Source: Candidatus Omnitrophota bacterium (GTDB taxonomy: Bacteria; Omnitrophota; Gorgyraeia; JAGLLT01). Taken from it: a stretch of DNA of 5,430 nucleotides. Made by a program: the position numbers and the translations under genes. The stretch lies in assembly GCA_030630095.1 (NCBI GenBank), contig DAOVNW010000073.1, positions 1-5,430 of the forward strand, written 5' to 3'. The notes below the pieces were generated by a model, which was not told where the DNA came from, did no database searches, and saw only the letters and a list, made by a program, of their open reading frames with translations. Below, one piece after another: positions 1 to 4,315 of this stretch; positions within the stretch are counted from its first letter, which is position 1, and every line of letters starts with the position of its first letter.

Positions 1-1
1 G

Positions 2-673
2 GTAAGTCATTTTTTCAGGGACATACAGGTAAGAGTTCTGTTTATTCTGACGGCGCTGGCTGCCTGCCTGTTCTTTCTGGGCTTTGGGTTCTATTTCAAG
101 AACCTTGTTCCGGCATTATTTCAAAGTGTTACTTCTATAACTCAGACAGGTTTCAATACGGTGGATATGGCGGGCCTCTCTGATAAGAGTAAATACATTA
201 CTATCCTCCTGATGATTGTCGGCGGCAGTACCTGTTCGACAACGGGAGGCATTAAGATTCTGAGGTTTATTGTTTTATTAAGCGCTTTGAGATGGCTTGT
301 CTGGAAGAGGGCCTTGCCGGAAGAAGCGAAAATCTCACTTAAAGTTGAAAGGGTGGAGATATCACCCAACACGCTCAGTGTAGTAATGGGTTTTGTAACC
401 GCCTATATGTTAATACTGTTTTTTTCGACCTTAGCCCTTATGTATTTGGAGAACTTTAACTTTGTAGATTCACTTTTTGAGGTTGCTTCCGCTGAGGGAA
501 CCGTCGGCCTCTCAGTTGGTATTACCAGGCCGGATATGAACGTCCTGAGCAAAGCACTCTTTATCTTAAATATGTGGTTAGGCCGTCTTGAAATTATTCC
601 CGTTCTGATACTTCTTTCTCCAAAAACCTGGATGAAAAAGATGAGAAGAAAATCATTAGCAGATGAACGATGA
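2..673 (+). CDS. trkH: TrkH/KtrB-family potassium uptake channel subunit, C-terminal part (5' end outside window)
   Basis: This is the last 223 codons of an integral membrane potassium-translocating subunit; the reading frame is open from the first complete codon at position 2. Family proteins are about 450-480 residues, so roughly half is present. Two of the four pore-loop repeats are visible. The third has the filter SITQTGFNT (window residues 45-53), followed by a glycine-rich helix with STTGGIKILR (79-88), where TrkH proteins carry a conserved GGxK and Arg gate. The fourth has EGTVGLSVG (165-173) and then the typical MWLGRLE (191-197) leading into the last membrane helix and a basic tail. 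The fourth loop resembles KtrB as much as TrkH, so the subfamily is uncertain. The family works with a cytosolic NAD/ATP-binding TrkA/KtrA partner, which is not in view. The stop overlaps the start of the next gene (ATGA), indicating translational coupling. Confidence 0.93.
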   Translation, partial: VSHFFRDIQVRVLFILTALAACLFFLGFGFYFKNLVPALFQSVTSITQTGFNTVDMAGLSDKSKYITILLMIVGGSTCSTTGGIKILRFIVLLSALRWLVWKRALPEEAKISLKVERVEISPNTLSVVMGFVTAYMLILFFSTLALMYLENFNFVDSLFEVASAEGTVGLSVGITRPDMNVLSKALFILNMWLGRLEIIPVLILLSPKTWMKKMRRKSLADER

Positions 674-1584
674 GTTTTTTGAAGAAGAGTCCAAGCCATA
701 ATGCTTATAGCCAGGCAAAAAAAGGGGCATGGGTAGGGGTTTTAGGAAACCTTTTTCTTTCTTTGCTGAAAATCGGGACAGGTTTTTTCGGCAGAAGTAT
801 GGCTCTGATAGCGGACGGCTTCCATTCCCTTTCGGACATTGGCTCTTCATTGGCGGTATTTTTCGGTCTGGTTATTGCTTCGAAGCCTAAAGATGAAAGT
901 CATCCTTATGGCCATGGCAAGGCAGAGCCCATTGTTTGTCTTACCGTTTCTTTTTTATTAATAGCCTGTGCCGGTGTTATGTTTTTTAAGGCGGCTGTCT
1001 CTCTGGCGCGCGGGGAAGTTACCGGATTGCCCGCCCCGGCTACCTTGTGGGTAGTGCTCTTTTCCATTTTATTTAAAGAAACGATGTTTCGTTATAAAAT
1101 ACAGTTGGCAAAAAAATTAAAGAGCACCTCTTTAACGGCTGATGCCTGGCATCACCGCTCGGATGCTTTATCGTCTATTGTCGTCGCGGCTGCTATAGGA
1201 GGCTCTCTGTTAGGAGGCGGCTCCTGGCAGATTTTGGATAGAATAGGCGCGATGATTGTCGCTGTAATGATAATATTTGTCGCTGTAAAGATATATTTGA
1301 AGGCCGCCTCGGAGTTGATGGACGCGCCCCTTGATCCTAAAGTCGTCAGACAAATTGAAGAGGCCGCCGGCGGGGTTGAAGGGGTGAAGCATATCGAGAC
1401 CTTATTAGCCAGGAAATCCGGCCTTGATTTTTTAGTTGATATCCATATCGAGGTTGACCCTGAATTAAACGTGCTGAAATCTCACGCCATAGCTTCTAAA
1501 GTTAAAAGGAACATTTTAGAAAACCTTCCGGCGGTAAAATCTGTTTTGGTCCACGTTGAACCTTTTTTAAACAAAGGAGGATGA
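670..1584 (+). CDS. Cation diffusion facilitator (CDF) family divalent metal exporter
   Basis: A complete 304-residue CDF transporter, the usual length for FieF/YiiP-like members. CDF proteins are inner-membrane dimers that export Zn(II), Fe(II), Mn(II) or similar ions by proton antiport. The transmembrane metal site is readable: in helix 2, H52 and D56 in GFHSLSDIGSS; in helix 5, H161 and D165 in AWHHRSDALSS. By alignment to YiiP (D45, D49, H153, D157) the site is His-Asp-His-Asp, an arrangement associated with zinc preference in other CDFs; substrate remains inferred. HPYGHGK (78-84) is the family signature after helix 2. The C-terminal ferredoxin-like cytoplasmic domain spans about 220-300, with VDIHIEVD (257-264), SHAIASKV (271-278) and VHVEP (294-298). 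The start lies within the ATGA overlap with the potassium channel gene, and no better upstream start is needed. Co-transcription with that channel is likely. Confidence 0.95.
   Translation: MSFLKKSPSHNAYSQAKKGAWVGVLGNLFLSLLKIGTGFFGRSMALIADGFHSLSDIGSSLAVFFGLVIASKPKDESHPYGHGKAEPIVCLTVSFLLIACAGVMFFKAAVSLARGEVTGLPAPATLWVVLFSILFKETMFRYKIQLAKKLKSTSLTADAWHHRSDALSSIVVAAAIGGSLLGGGSWQILDRIGAMIVAVMIIFVAVKIYLKAASELMDAPLDPKVVRQIEEAAGGVEGVKHIETLLARKSGLDFLVDIHIEVDPELNVLKSHAIASKVKRNILENLPAVKSVLVHVEPFLNKGG
1573..1580 (+). promoter_or_regulatory. Ribosome binding site for the small membrane protein
   Basis: AAAGGAGG lies inside the last codons of the CDF gene, 5 nt before the ATG at 1586. It supports this start and tight coupling of the two genes. 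Confidence 0.8.
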
Positions 1585-1585
1585 T

Positions 1586-1954
1586 ATGAATTGGTTTATT
1601 ATATTTTTTGGGTTGTATGCTATGTTTATGGGAGTAATGCTTATTCTCTTTCCTGCCGTTTTTAAGAAAAAAATGACAAAATTGCTAAGCCTGAAAAACT
1701 ACAAGCCTCTCGGGGTGGTAACAGCGATAATAGGCTTGCTGTTTCTTCTGGCAAGCAGCGGCGCTAAGATGAGTTTATTTATTGTACTTATCGGTATCAT
1801 CGCCCTTTTAAAAGGTTTCTTTTTTATCTTTGCCGCCCATGACAAAATTAAATTCCTCATCAACTGGTGGCTCTCCCTGCCGACAGATAGCTGCCGTATC
1901 TGGGGCATCATGGCCTTTACAATGGGCCTGCTTTTGATAGTAGCTGGGACATAA
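1586..1954 (+). CDS. Small four-helix membrane protein of unknown function
   Basis: A 122-residue, very hydrophobic protein that I do not recognise as a named family. Four probable membrane helices lie at about residues 2-24, 40-58, 62-84 and 104-121. A basic loop (FKKKMTKLL, 26-34) follows helix 1, and a short polar segment with NWW and a single Cys103 precedes helix 4. No catalytic motif or clear metal ligands are visible. Each helix pair ends in a small or positively charged turn, so an internal duplication of two-helix hairpins is possible but not obvious. It begins 2 bp after the CDF stop with a strong AAAGGAGG site, so it is the third gene of the transport operon. It could assist the exporter or be an unrelated envelope protein; nothing in the sequence decides this. 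No convincing terminator follows. Confidence 0.85.
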   Translation: MNWFIIFFGLYAMFMGVMLILFPAVFKKKMTKLLSLKNYKPLGVVTAIIGLLFLLASSGAKMSLFIVLIGIIALLKGFFFIFAAHDKIKFLINWWLSLPTDSCRIWGIMAFTMGLLLIVAGT

Positions 1955-1987
1955 GAGAACCGATATTTTAACCCTTCGATTTTCTGC

Positions 1988-2016
1988 TTGACACGCCGCT
2001 TGTTCAATGCTATACT
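1988..2016 (+). promoter_or_regulatory. Sigma70-type promoter of the Fur-family gene
   Basis: A perfect -35 box TTGACA (1988-1993) is followed by a 17-bp spacer and the -10 box TATACT (2011-2016), five of six matches to TATAAT. Transcription should begin near 2022-2025, about 35 nt before the ATG at 2058. This is the clearest promoter in the window and separates the regulator operon from the transport genes upstream. Confidence 0.85.
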
Positions 2017-2025
2017 TTAATTGGT

Positions 2026-2044
2026 AATGAAAACCATTTTCAAT
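2026..2044. promoter_or_regulatory. Fur-box-like operator
   Basis: The palindrome TGAAAACCATTTTCA (2028-2042, centre 2035) has six-base arms TGAAAA/TTTTCA around three central bases, with AA before it and A after it. It matches the 7-1-7 Fur/PerR box plan (TGATAATNATTATCA) at most positions. It lies immediately after the -10 box, over the probable transcription start, where a bound repressor would block initiation. Since the next gene is itself a Fur-family regulator, autoregulation is the natural reading; the effector metal is not shown by the site. Confidence 0.75.
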
Positions 2045-2050
2045 AAGGAG
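2045..2050 (+). promoter_or_regulatory. Ribosome binding site of the Fur-family gene
   Basis: AAGGAG is placed 7 nt before the ATG at 2058 and fixes that start. Confidence 0.8.
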
Positions 2051-2057
2051 TAGATTT

Positions 2058-2537
2058 ATGCCCCGGGGGCCTCATTGGTTTCATAGAAGGATTAGAGGGT
2101 ATGGCTGCCGCCTTACGCTTCCAAGGCAGAGGATTCTGGAGGTGTTGAGCCGTTCATCTAAGCATCTTAGCGCGGAGGAGATTTCTCACAGAGTTCACCA
2201 GGTTTATCCGGCTATCGGGCTAACTACGGTTTATAGAACCCTGGAGATGCTGATTAGCGGGGCAATGGTAATGAAGTTTGACTTTGGTGACGGCAGGACG
2301 CGCTATGAACTGATAAAAGATCAGGGTGCTTTAATATCTCATCATCACCTGATATGTAGAGTTTGTTTAAAAATAATTGACTGCGCGGAATTTACAGGAT
2401 ATGAAAGGGGTTATTTAGAAAGTATTAAAAAGAAACTTTCAAAAAAATACAAATTTGAGATACGCGAGCATCAAACACGTTTTTACGGTGTTTGCGAAAA
2501 GTGCAAAAAGGAGGTGACAGATTATGCCAAGAGGTGA
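2058..2537 (+). CDS. Fur/PerR-family metal-dependent transcriptional regulator
   Basis: A 159-residue Fur-superfamily repressor. The N-terminal winged helix runs from RLTLPRQRILEVL (18-30) through GLTTVYRTLEML (54-65), the DNA-recognition helix. The C-terminal dimerisation domain contains HHHLICRVC (95-103) and FYGVCEKC (142-149). C100, C103, C146 and C149 form two CxxC pairs expected to bind structural zinc. By alignment with Bacillus PerR (H37, D85, H91, H93, D104), the regulatory site would be H36, E84, H95, H97 and D108. Aspartate at the last position is the residue linked to peroxide sensing in PerR, whereas Fur usually has glutamate. It may therefore be PerR-like, though E84 differs; Fur, PerR and Zur roles cannot be separated from sequence alone. 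The first 16 residues are basic and aromatic, unlike most homologues. It has its own promoter and Fur-like operator, and it overlaps the next gene by 14 bp. Confidence 0.93.
   Translation: MPRGPHWFHRRIRGYGCRLTLPRQRILEVLSRSSKHLSAEEISHRVHQVYPAIGLTTVYRTLEMLISGAMVMKFDFGDGRTRYELIKDQGALISHHHLICRVCLKIIDCAEFTGYERGYLESIKKKLSKKYKFEIREHQTRFYGVCEKCKKEVTDYAKR
2508..2517 (+). promoter_or_regulatory. Full-length Shine-Dalgarno for the DUF5320-like gene
   Basis: AAGGAGGTGA, a 10-base match to the 16S rRNA tail, lies within the 3' end of the regulator gene, 6 nt before the ATG at 2524. It is the strongest ribosome site in the window and implies high expression of the downstream protein from the regulator transcript. 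Confidence 0.85.
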
Positions 2538-2883
2538 CGGAACGGGCCCTATGGGGATGGGGCCGATGACAGGCCGCGCCGCGGGTTACTGTGCCGGTTA
2601 TCCCGCGCCAGGTTATGCTAACCCGATTTCCGGAAGAGGTTTGGGATTTGGCCGTGGCTGGGGCCGAGGCCGAGGTTGGGGGCGGTGGGCATATCCATAC
2701 GGAGTACCGTACGCGGAAAATTATTACGGACCGTCTTACGGAAATCCGTATAATCCACAGATGACTCCTCAACAGGAGGCGGAAATGCTTAGAGAGCAAA
2801 GCAGCGCGATGCAGGAAGAGATCAAAGCCGTTAATAAACGAATTAGTGAACTGGAATCTGCGTCTAAAGAGTCTAAAAAGTGA
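2524..2883 (+). CDS. DUF5320-like glycine-rich protein with C-terminal coiled coil
   Basis: A 119-residue protein of the DUF5320 type, recognised by its N-terminal signature MPRGDGTGP followed by MGPMTGR and GYC (1-23, with C23). The middle (about 35-80) is glycine-, aromatic- and arginine-rich with WGRGRGWGRW (46-55) and then tyrosine/proline repeats, probably disordered. The tail (about 81-119) is a heptad-patterned charged helix, QQEAEMLREQ through KRISELES, that should form a coiled coil. The biochemical role of the family is unknown to me; members occur near NifX/NifB-type proteins and Mrp-type ATPases in anaerobes. The start is fixed by a perfect Shine-Dalgarno, and the 14-bp overlap with the regulator gene indicates coupled translation. 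The higher GC content follows from glycine and arginine codons and need not signal transfer. Confidence 0.85.
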   Translation: MPRGDGTGPMGMGPMTGRAAGYCAGYPAPGYANPISGRGLGFGRGWGRGRGWGRWAYPYGVPYAENYYGPSYGNPYNPQMTPQQEAEMLREQSSAMQEEIKAVNKRISELESASKESKK

Positions 2884-2894
2884 TAGCTTTAAAA

Positions 2895-2933
2895 GGATAA
2901 AGGAAAAGCAGTCTGGCTGTTTTTCCTTTATCC
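2895..2933 (+). terminator. Long hairpin, possible terminator or attenuator
   Basis: GGATAAAGGAAAA (2895-2907) pairs perfectly with TTTTCCTTTATCC (2921-2933). The stem continues through a G-U and CAG/CTG to give about 17 bp around the loop TCTGG. The T run (2940-2944) starts only after GCGGGG, so this is not a textbook intrinsic terminator. It may limit read-through from the regulator operon or protect the 3' end. No clear promoter is visible between it and the next gene. Confidence 0.5.
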
Positions 2934-2971
2934 GCGGGGTTTTTACGTGGAAAAATCAAAGAGGGTAAAAG

Positions 2972-3352
2972 ATGAAAGTAACTATTTCAACCGACAATAA
3001 CCAGGCGGCGCTTCACTTTGGGCGTTGTCCGGAATTCACTATTGTAGAAATCGAAAATAACCAGCTTATAAAAAAAGAAACAATAGAAAACCCGGGGCAT
3101 CATCCCGGTTATTTGCCGGAGTATTTCAAAAATATGGGGATTGATTGTATTGTCTGCGGCGGTATGGGTCAGCGAGCTCAGCTTTTATTTGATGAGGCTG
3201 GTATTAAAACAATAACCGGCATAAGCGGCTCAATTGATGAAGTTGTAAATAACCTGATAGCAGGCAGTCTTGAGTCAGGCGCTAATATTTGCGAGCCGGG
3301 CGAGGGTAGAGGCTATGGTGTGGAAAAGTCTGAGTGTGACCATCCGGAGTAG
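2972..3352 (+). CDS. NifX/NifB-type dinitrogenase iron-molybdenum cofactor domain protein (first copy)
   Basis: A 126-residue single-domain protein of the NifX/NafY/NifB C-terminal superfamily (PF02579 type), an RNase H-like fold that in relatives binds iron-sulfur or molybdenum-containing cofactors. Visible family features are MKVTISTDN at the start, HFGRCPEFTIVEI (15-27), NPGHHPGYLPEYF (40-52) and the strand-turn CIVCGGMGQRAQLLF (59-73). AGIKTITGISGSIDEVV (76-92) completes the domain. Candidate ligands are H15, C19, H43, H44, C59 and C62. The C-terminal tail adds C108, C122 and H124 and is not a standard part of the domain. No nifHDK genes are present, so a nitrogenase role should not be assumed; stand-alone proteins of this kind are common in anaerobes. 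The start has GAGGGT (2961-2966) 5 nt upstream. It diverges substantially from the second copy downstream. Confidence 0.9.
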   Translation: MKVTISTDNNQAALHFGRCPEFTIVEIENNQLIKKETIENPGHHPGYLPEYFKNMGIDCIVCGGMGQRAQLLFDEAGIKTITGISGSIDEVVNNLIAGSLESGANICEPGEGRGYGVEKSECDHPE

Positions 3353-3386
3353 TGTTAAAAGTTGCATGATAAGAAGGAAGGAGTTA

Positions 3387-3394
3387 TAAGGAAG
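3387..3394. repeat. Direct repeat TAAGGAAG, left of module X copy 1
   Basis: An identical 8-mer occurs at 3527-3534 on the other side of module X. It resembles a Shine-Dalgarno sequence and could be a target-site duplication. Confidence 0.6.
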
Positions 3395-3395
3395 G

Positions 3396-3521
3396 TTCCG
3401 TCTCGAAAGATGTCTCAAAAGTTCTCCCCCGTGGGATTCGGAGAATTCCCGGGACTAAGTCCTCGGAATTTAACAGTGTGAAATTCCAGAGGGTTCGACA
3501 ATTTTGCGACTCTCGGCGGAA
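3396..3521. repeat. Palindromic module X, copy 1, carrying long insert L
   Basis: The left arm begins TTCCGTCTCG and runs to CAAAA (3420); the right arm runs from TTTTGCGAC (3502) to CGGAA (3521). The arms pair imperfectly: TTCCG/CGGAA at the base and GTCTCAAAA/TTTTGCGAC near the top. Both arms are base-for-base identical to copy 2 at 4185-4242. The loop, however, holds 81 nt (3421-3501) in place of 13 nt there. The module is bracketed by the direct repeat TAAGGAAG at 3387-3394 and 3527-3534. Confidence 0.85.
3421..3501. repeat. Long loop insert L, copy 1 (three-hairpin structure)
   Basis: It is bounded by GTTCTC and TTCGACAA, the same sequences that are adjacent in the short loops. Three hairpins are readable: GGGATTC/GAATTCCC (3433-3450), GGAC/GTCC with loop TAA (3452-3462), and GGAATTT/AAATTCC (3465-3487) flanked by CCTC and GAGG. 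CCC near 3427-3430 can pair with GGG at 3491-3493, giving a cloverleaf-like multibranch fold. It is homologous to 4069-4145, with pairing preserved where the sequence differs. Confidence 0.75.
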
Positions 3522-3526
3522 TTAAT

Positions 3527-3534
3527 TAAGGAAG
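3527..3534. repeat. Direct repeat TAAGGAAG, right of module X copy 1
   Basis: Partner of 3387-3394. It also forms the left border of module Y, whose right border after Z is the similar TAAGGAGA (3655-3662). Confidence 0.6.
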
Positions 3535-3540
3535 TTAGCA

Positions 3541-3600
3541 GACTCCTTGCTTAAACAAAGGTAAATTCTCTTCGACAATTTACCTTTAAGCTTCGGAGTT
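3541..3600. repeat. Palindromic module Y, copy 1, short loop
   Basis: The arms are GACTCCTTGCTTAAACAAAGG and the complement-like CCTTTAAGCTTCGGAGTT. They pair through ACTCC/GGAGT, GCTTAA/TTAAGC and GGTAAATT/AATTTACC with small bulges. The apical 9-nt loop CTCTTCGAC is identical to that of the short module X copy at 4212-4220. The right arm is identical to Y copy 2 (4044-4167); the left arm differs at one base (A or G after GCTTAA). Confidence 0.85.
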
Positions 3601-3606
3601 AATTCG

Positions 3607-3649
3607 CACAAATAATTTATGTCATCCTTCGGATGTCATAAATTATGTG
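3607..3649. repeat. Hairpin Z, copy 1, directly upstream of a ribosome site
   Basis: A 43-nt hairpin: CACA, then TAATTTATG, then CATCC pair with their complements around loop TTC, with one 2-nt bulge and one mismatch. It sits between TTAATTCG and CTCATTAAGGAG, and TTAAT/ATTAA can extend the stem to the edge of the Shine-Dalgarno. The same flanks surround a different stem at 4250-4295. Confidence 0.85.
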
Positions 3650-3654
3650 CTCAT

Positions 3655-3661
3655 TAAGGAG
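3655..3661 (+). promoter_or_regulatory. Ribosome binding site of the second NifX-type gene
   Basis: TAAGGAG lies 8 nt before the ATG at 3670. Its first bases can pair with TTAAT at the base of hairpin Z, so accessibility of the site may depend on that stem. Confidence 0.75.
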
Positions 3662-3669
3662 ATAACAAT

Positions 3670-4041
3670 ATGAAAATTTGTGTTAGCGCGCAGGGGGATA
3701 ATCTGGATTGCCAGGTTGATCCTAGATTCGGTAGATGCCGGTATTTTATTTTTGTAGATAGTGATAGTATGGAGTTTGAGGCGGTAGATAACTCTAATGC
3801 TGCCTCTGCGGGAGGAGCCGGTATCAGGTCAGCTCAACTGGTGGCTGATAAAGGTGTTCAGGCTCTTTTGTCAGGTAATGTCGGCCCCAACGCTTTTCAG
3901 GCACTACAAGCGGCCGGAATTAAAGTTATCACAGGTCTAACCGGAACAATTAAAGAAGCGGTGGAAAAGTTTAAAACGGGCGAGTATAAAGAAACAACAG
4001 ATCCCAGTGTGGGTTCAAAGTTTGGTATGGGGGGAAGTTAA
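3670..4041 (+). CDS. NifX/NifB-type dinitrogenase iron-molybdenum cofactor domain protein (second copy)
   Basis: A 123-residue member of the same superfamily as the gene at 2972, closer to the standard stand-alone form. Recognisable segments are MKICVSAQGD (1-10), DPRFGRCRYFIFVD (17-30), AGGAGIRSAQLVAD (47-60), GNVGPNAFQALQAAGIKV (69-86) and the typical C-terminal VGSKFGMGG (114-122). C4, C14 and C23 are the cysteines. Relatives of known structure are small RNase H-like proteins; the bound cofactor, if any, is not shown by sequence. Start choice is supported by TAAGGAG 8 nt upstream. The last two codons and the stop (GGA AGT TAA), followed at once by an in-frame TAG, coincide with the GGAAGTTA that also borders module Y in stretch A. 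The repeat therefore abuts, or supplies, the end of the reading frame. Sandwiched between two hairpin chains, it may be translated separately from its neighbours. Confidence 0.95.
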   Translation: MKICVSAQGDNLDCQVDPRFGRCRYFIFVDSDSMEFEAVDNSNAASAGGAGIRSAQLVADKGVQALLSGNVGPNAFQALQAAGIKVITGLTGTIKEAVEKFKTGEYKETTDPSVGSKFGMGGS

Positions 4042-4043
4042 TA

Positions 4044-4167
4044 GACTCCTTGCTTAAGCAAAGGTAAAGTTCTCCCCCGTGGAATTCGGAGAATTTCCGG
4101 GATTAAGTCCTCCGGATTTCGAAGAAATTGCGGAGGGTTCGACAATTTACCTTTAAGCTTCGGAGTT
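4044..4167. repeat. Palindromic module Y, copy 2, carrying long insert L
   Basis: The arms GACTCCTTGCTTAAGCAAAGG and CCTTTAAGCTTCGGAGTT match copy 1 except for one base. The loop contains 77 nt (4069-4145) where copy 1 has 13. The left border GGAAGTTA (4033-4040) is shared with copy 1 (3530-3537) and overlaps the end of the preceding gene. In this copy TTGCTTAAGCAA is a perfect palindrome, so the left arm could also fold on itself. Confidence 0.85.
4069..4145. repeat. Long loop insert L, copy 2
   Basis: Homologue of 3421-3501. Its hairpins are GGAATTC/GAATTTCC (4081-4098), GGAT/GTCC with loop TAA (4100-4110), and CCTCCG with ATTTC pairing to GAAAT with CGGAGG (4109-4136). Across the first 38 conserved bases after TTCTC there are three differences from copy 1, and all keep pairing. 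The third hairpin has an unrelated apical sequence but the same CCTC/GAGG base. Confidence 0.75.
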
Positions 4168-4175
4168 AACATAAA

Positions 4176-4183
4176 TAAGGAGG
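4176..4183. repeat. Direct repeat TAAGGAGG, left of module X copy 2
   Basis: An identical 8-mer at 4300-4307 closes the X-Z block on the right, where it is the ribosome site of the next gene. This is a candidate target-site duplication of a Shine-Dalgarno. Confidence 0.6.
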
Positions 4184-4184
4184 G

Positions 4185-4242
4185 TTCCGTCTCGAAAGAT
4201 GTCTCAAAATTCTCTTCGACAATTTTGCGACTCTCGGCGGAA
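4185..4242. repeat. Palindromic module X, copy 2, short loop
   Basis: The arms are identical to copy 1 (3396-3521). At the top, AAAATT/AATTTT closes the 9-nt loop CTCTTCGAC, the same loop as in the short module Y. It shows the uninserted state of X. Confidence 0.85.
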
Positions 4243-4249
4243 TTAATTC

Positions 4250-4295
4250 GGGCGTATCAGTTATGTTCACACTACGTGTTCCATAACAGATGCCC
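4250..4295. repeat. Hairpin Z, copy 2, directly upstream of a ribosome site
   Basis: GGGC, ATC and GTTATG pair with CATAAC, GAT and GCCC, with a GT bulge and an A-A mismatch. A small CAC/GTG stem lies at the tip. The flanks TTAATTCG and CTCATTAAGGAG equal those of copy 1 but the stem sequence is unrelated, so the structure rather than the sequence is kept. Confidence 0.8.
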
Positions 4296-4299
4296 TCAT

Positions 4300-4307
4300 T
4301 AAGGAGG
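4300..4307 (+). promoter_or_regulatory. Ribosome binding site of the zinc-ribbon gene, also direct repeat TAAGGAGG
   Basis: TAAGGAGG ends 8 nt before the ATG at 4316 and fixes the start. It duplicates 4176-4183, and its first bases can pair with the base of hairpin Z. Confidence 0.8.
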
Positions 4308-4315
4308 TAATTTAA

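Larger units (their letters stand above)
3353..3669. other. Gene-free stretch A: chain of hairpin modules X(L)-Y-Z
   Basis: This 317-bp gap contains no credible gene. After a short purine-rich start (3353-3386) it is almost wholly palindromic: module X with long insert L (3396-3521), module Y with short loop (3541-3600), then hairpin Z (3607-3649) and the ribosome site of the next gene. No clear promoter was found. Either the chain is transcribed as part of the message, or the modules are DNA-level repeats accumulated upstream of the gene. Confidence 0.85.
4042..4315. other. Gene-free stretch B: chain of hairpin modules Y(L)-X-Z
   Basis: This 274-bp gap has no credible gene. It is built from the same modules as stretch A but with X and Y in reverse order: Y with insert L (4044-4167), X with short loop (4185-4242), Z (4250-4295), then the ribosome site. 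In both stretches the first module carries L, the second is short, and Z comes last. No terminator with a T tract or clear promoter is visible. Confidence 0.85.

Noticed and set aside
142..699. Minus-strand frames opposite the potassium channel gene
   Set aside because: They lie antisense to a clearly conserved membrane protein, have no ribosome sites, and their translations resemble no known family.
2425..2799. 124-codon minus-strand frame opposite the regulator and DUF5320-like genes
   Set aside because: Its length follows from the GC-rich glycine codons on the opposite strand; the + strand genes have strong motifs and ribosome sites.
3421..3501. tRNA gene suggested by the cloverleaf-like fold
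   Set aside because: There is no 7-bp acceptor stem, no TTC-containing T arm in the right place and no recognisable anticodon arm. The homologous copy changes its third arm freely.
2972..4041. Nitrogenase maturation genes (nifX/nifB proper)
   Set aside because: The proteins have only the small cofactor-binding domain, with no radical SAM domain and no nif structural genes nearby, so a nif gene symbol would overstate the evidence.
3353..4315. CRISPR array in the repeat-rich gaps
   Set aside because: The repeats are palindromic modules of different types and lengths in changing order, not regularly spaced identical repeats with unique spacers. No cas genes are in view.
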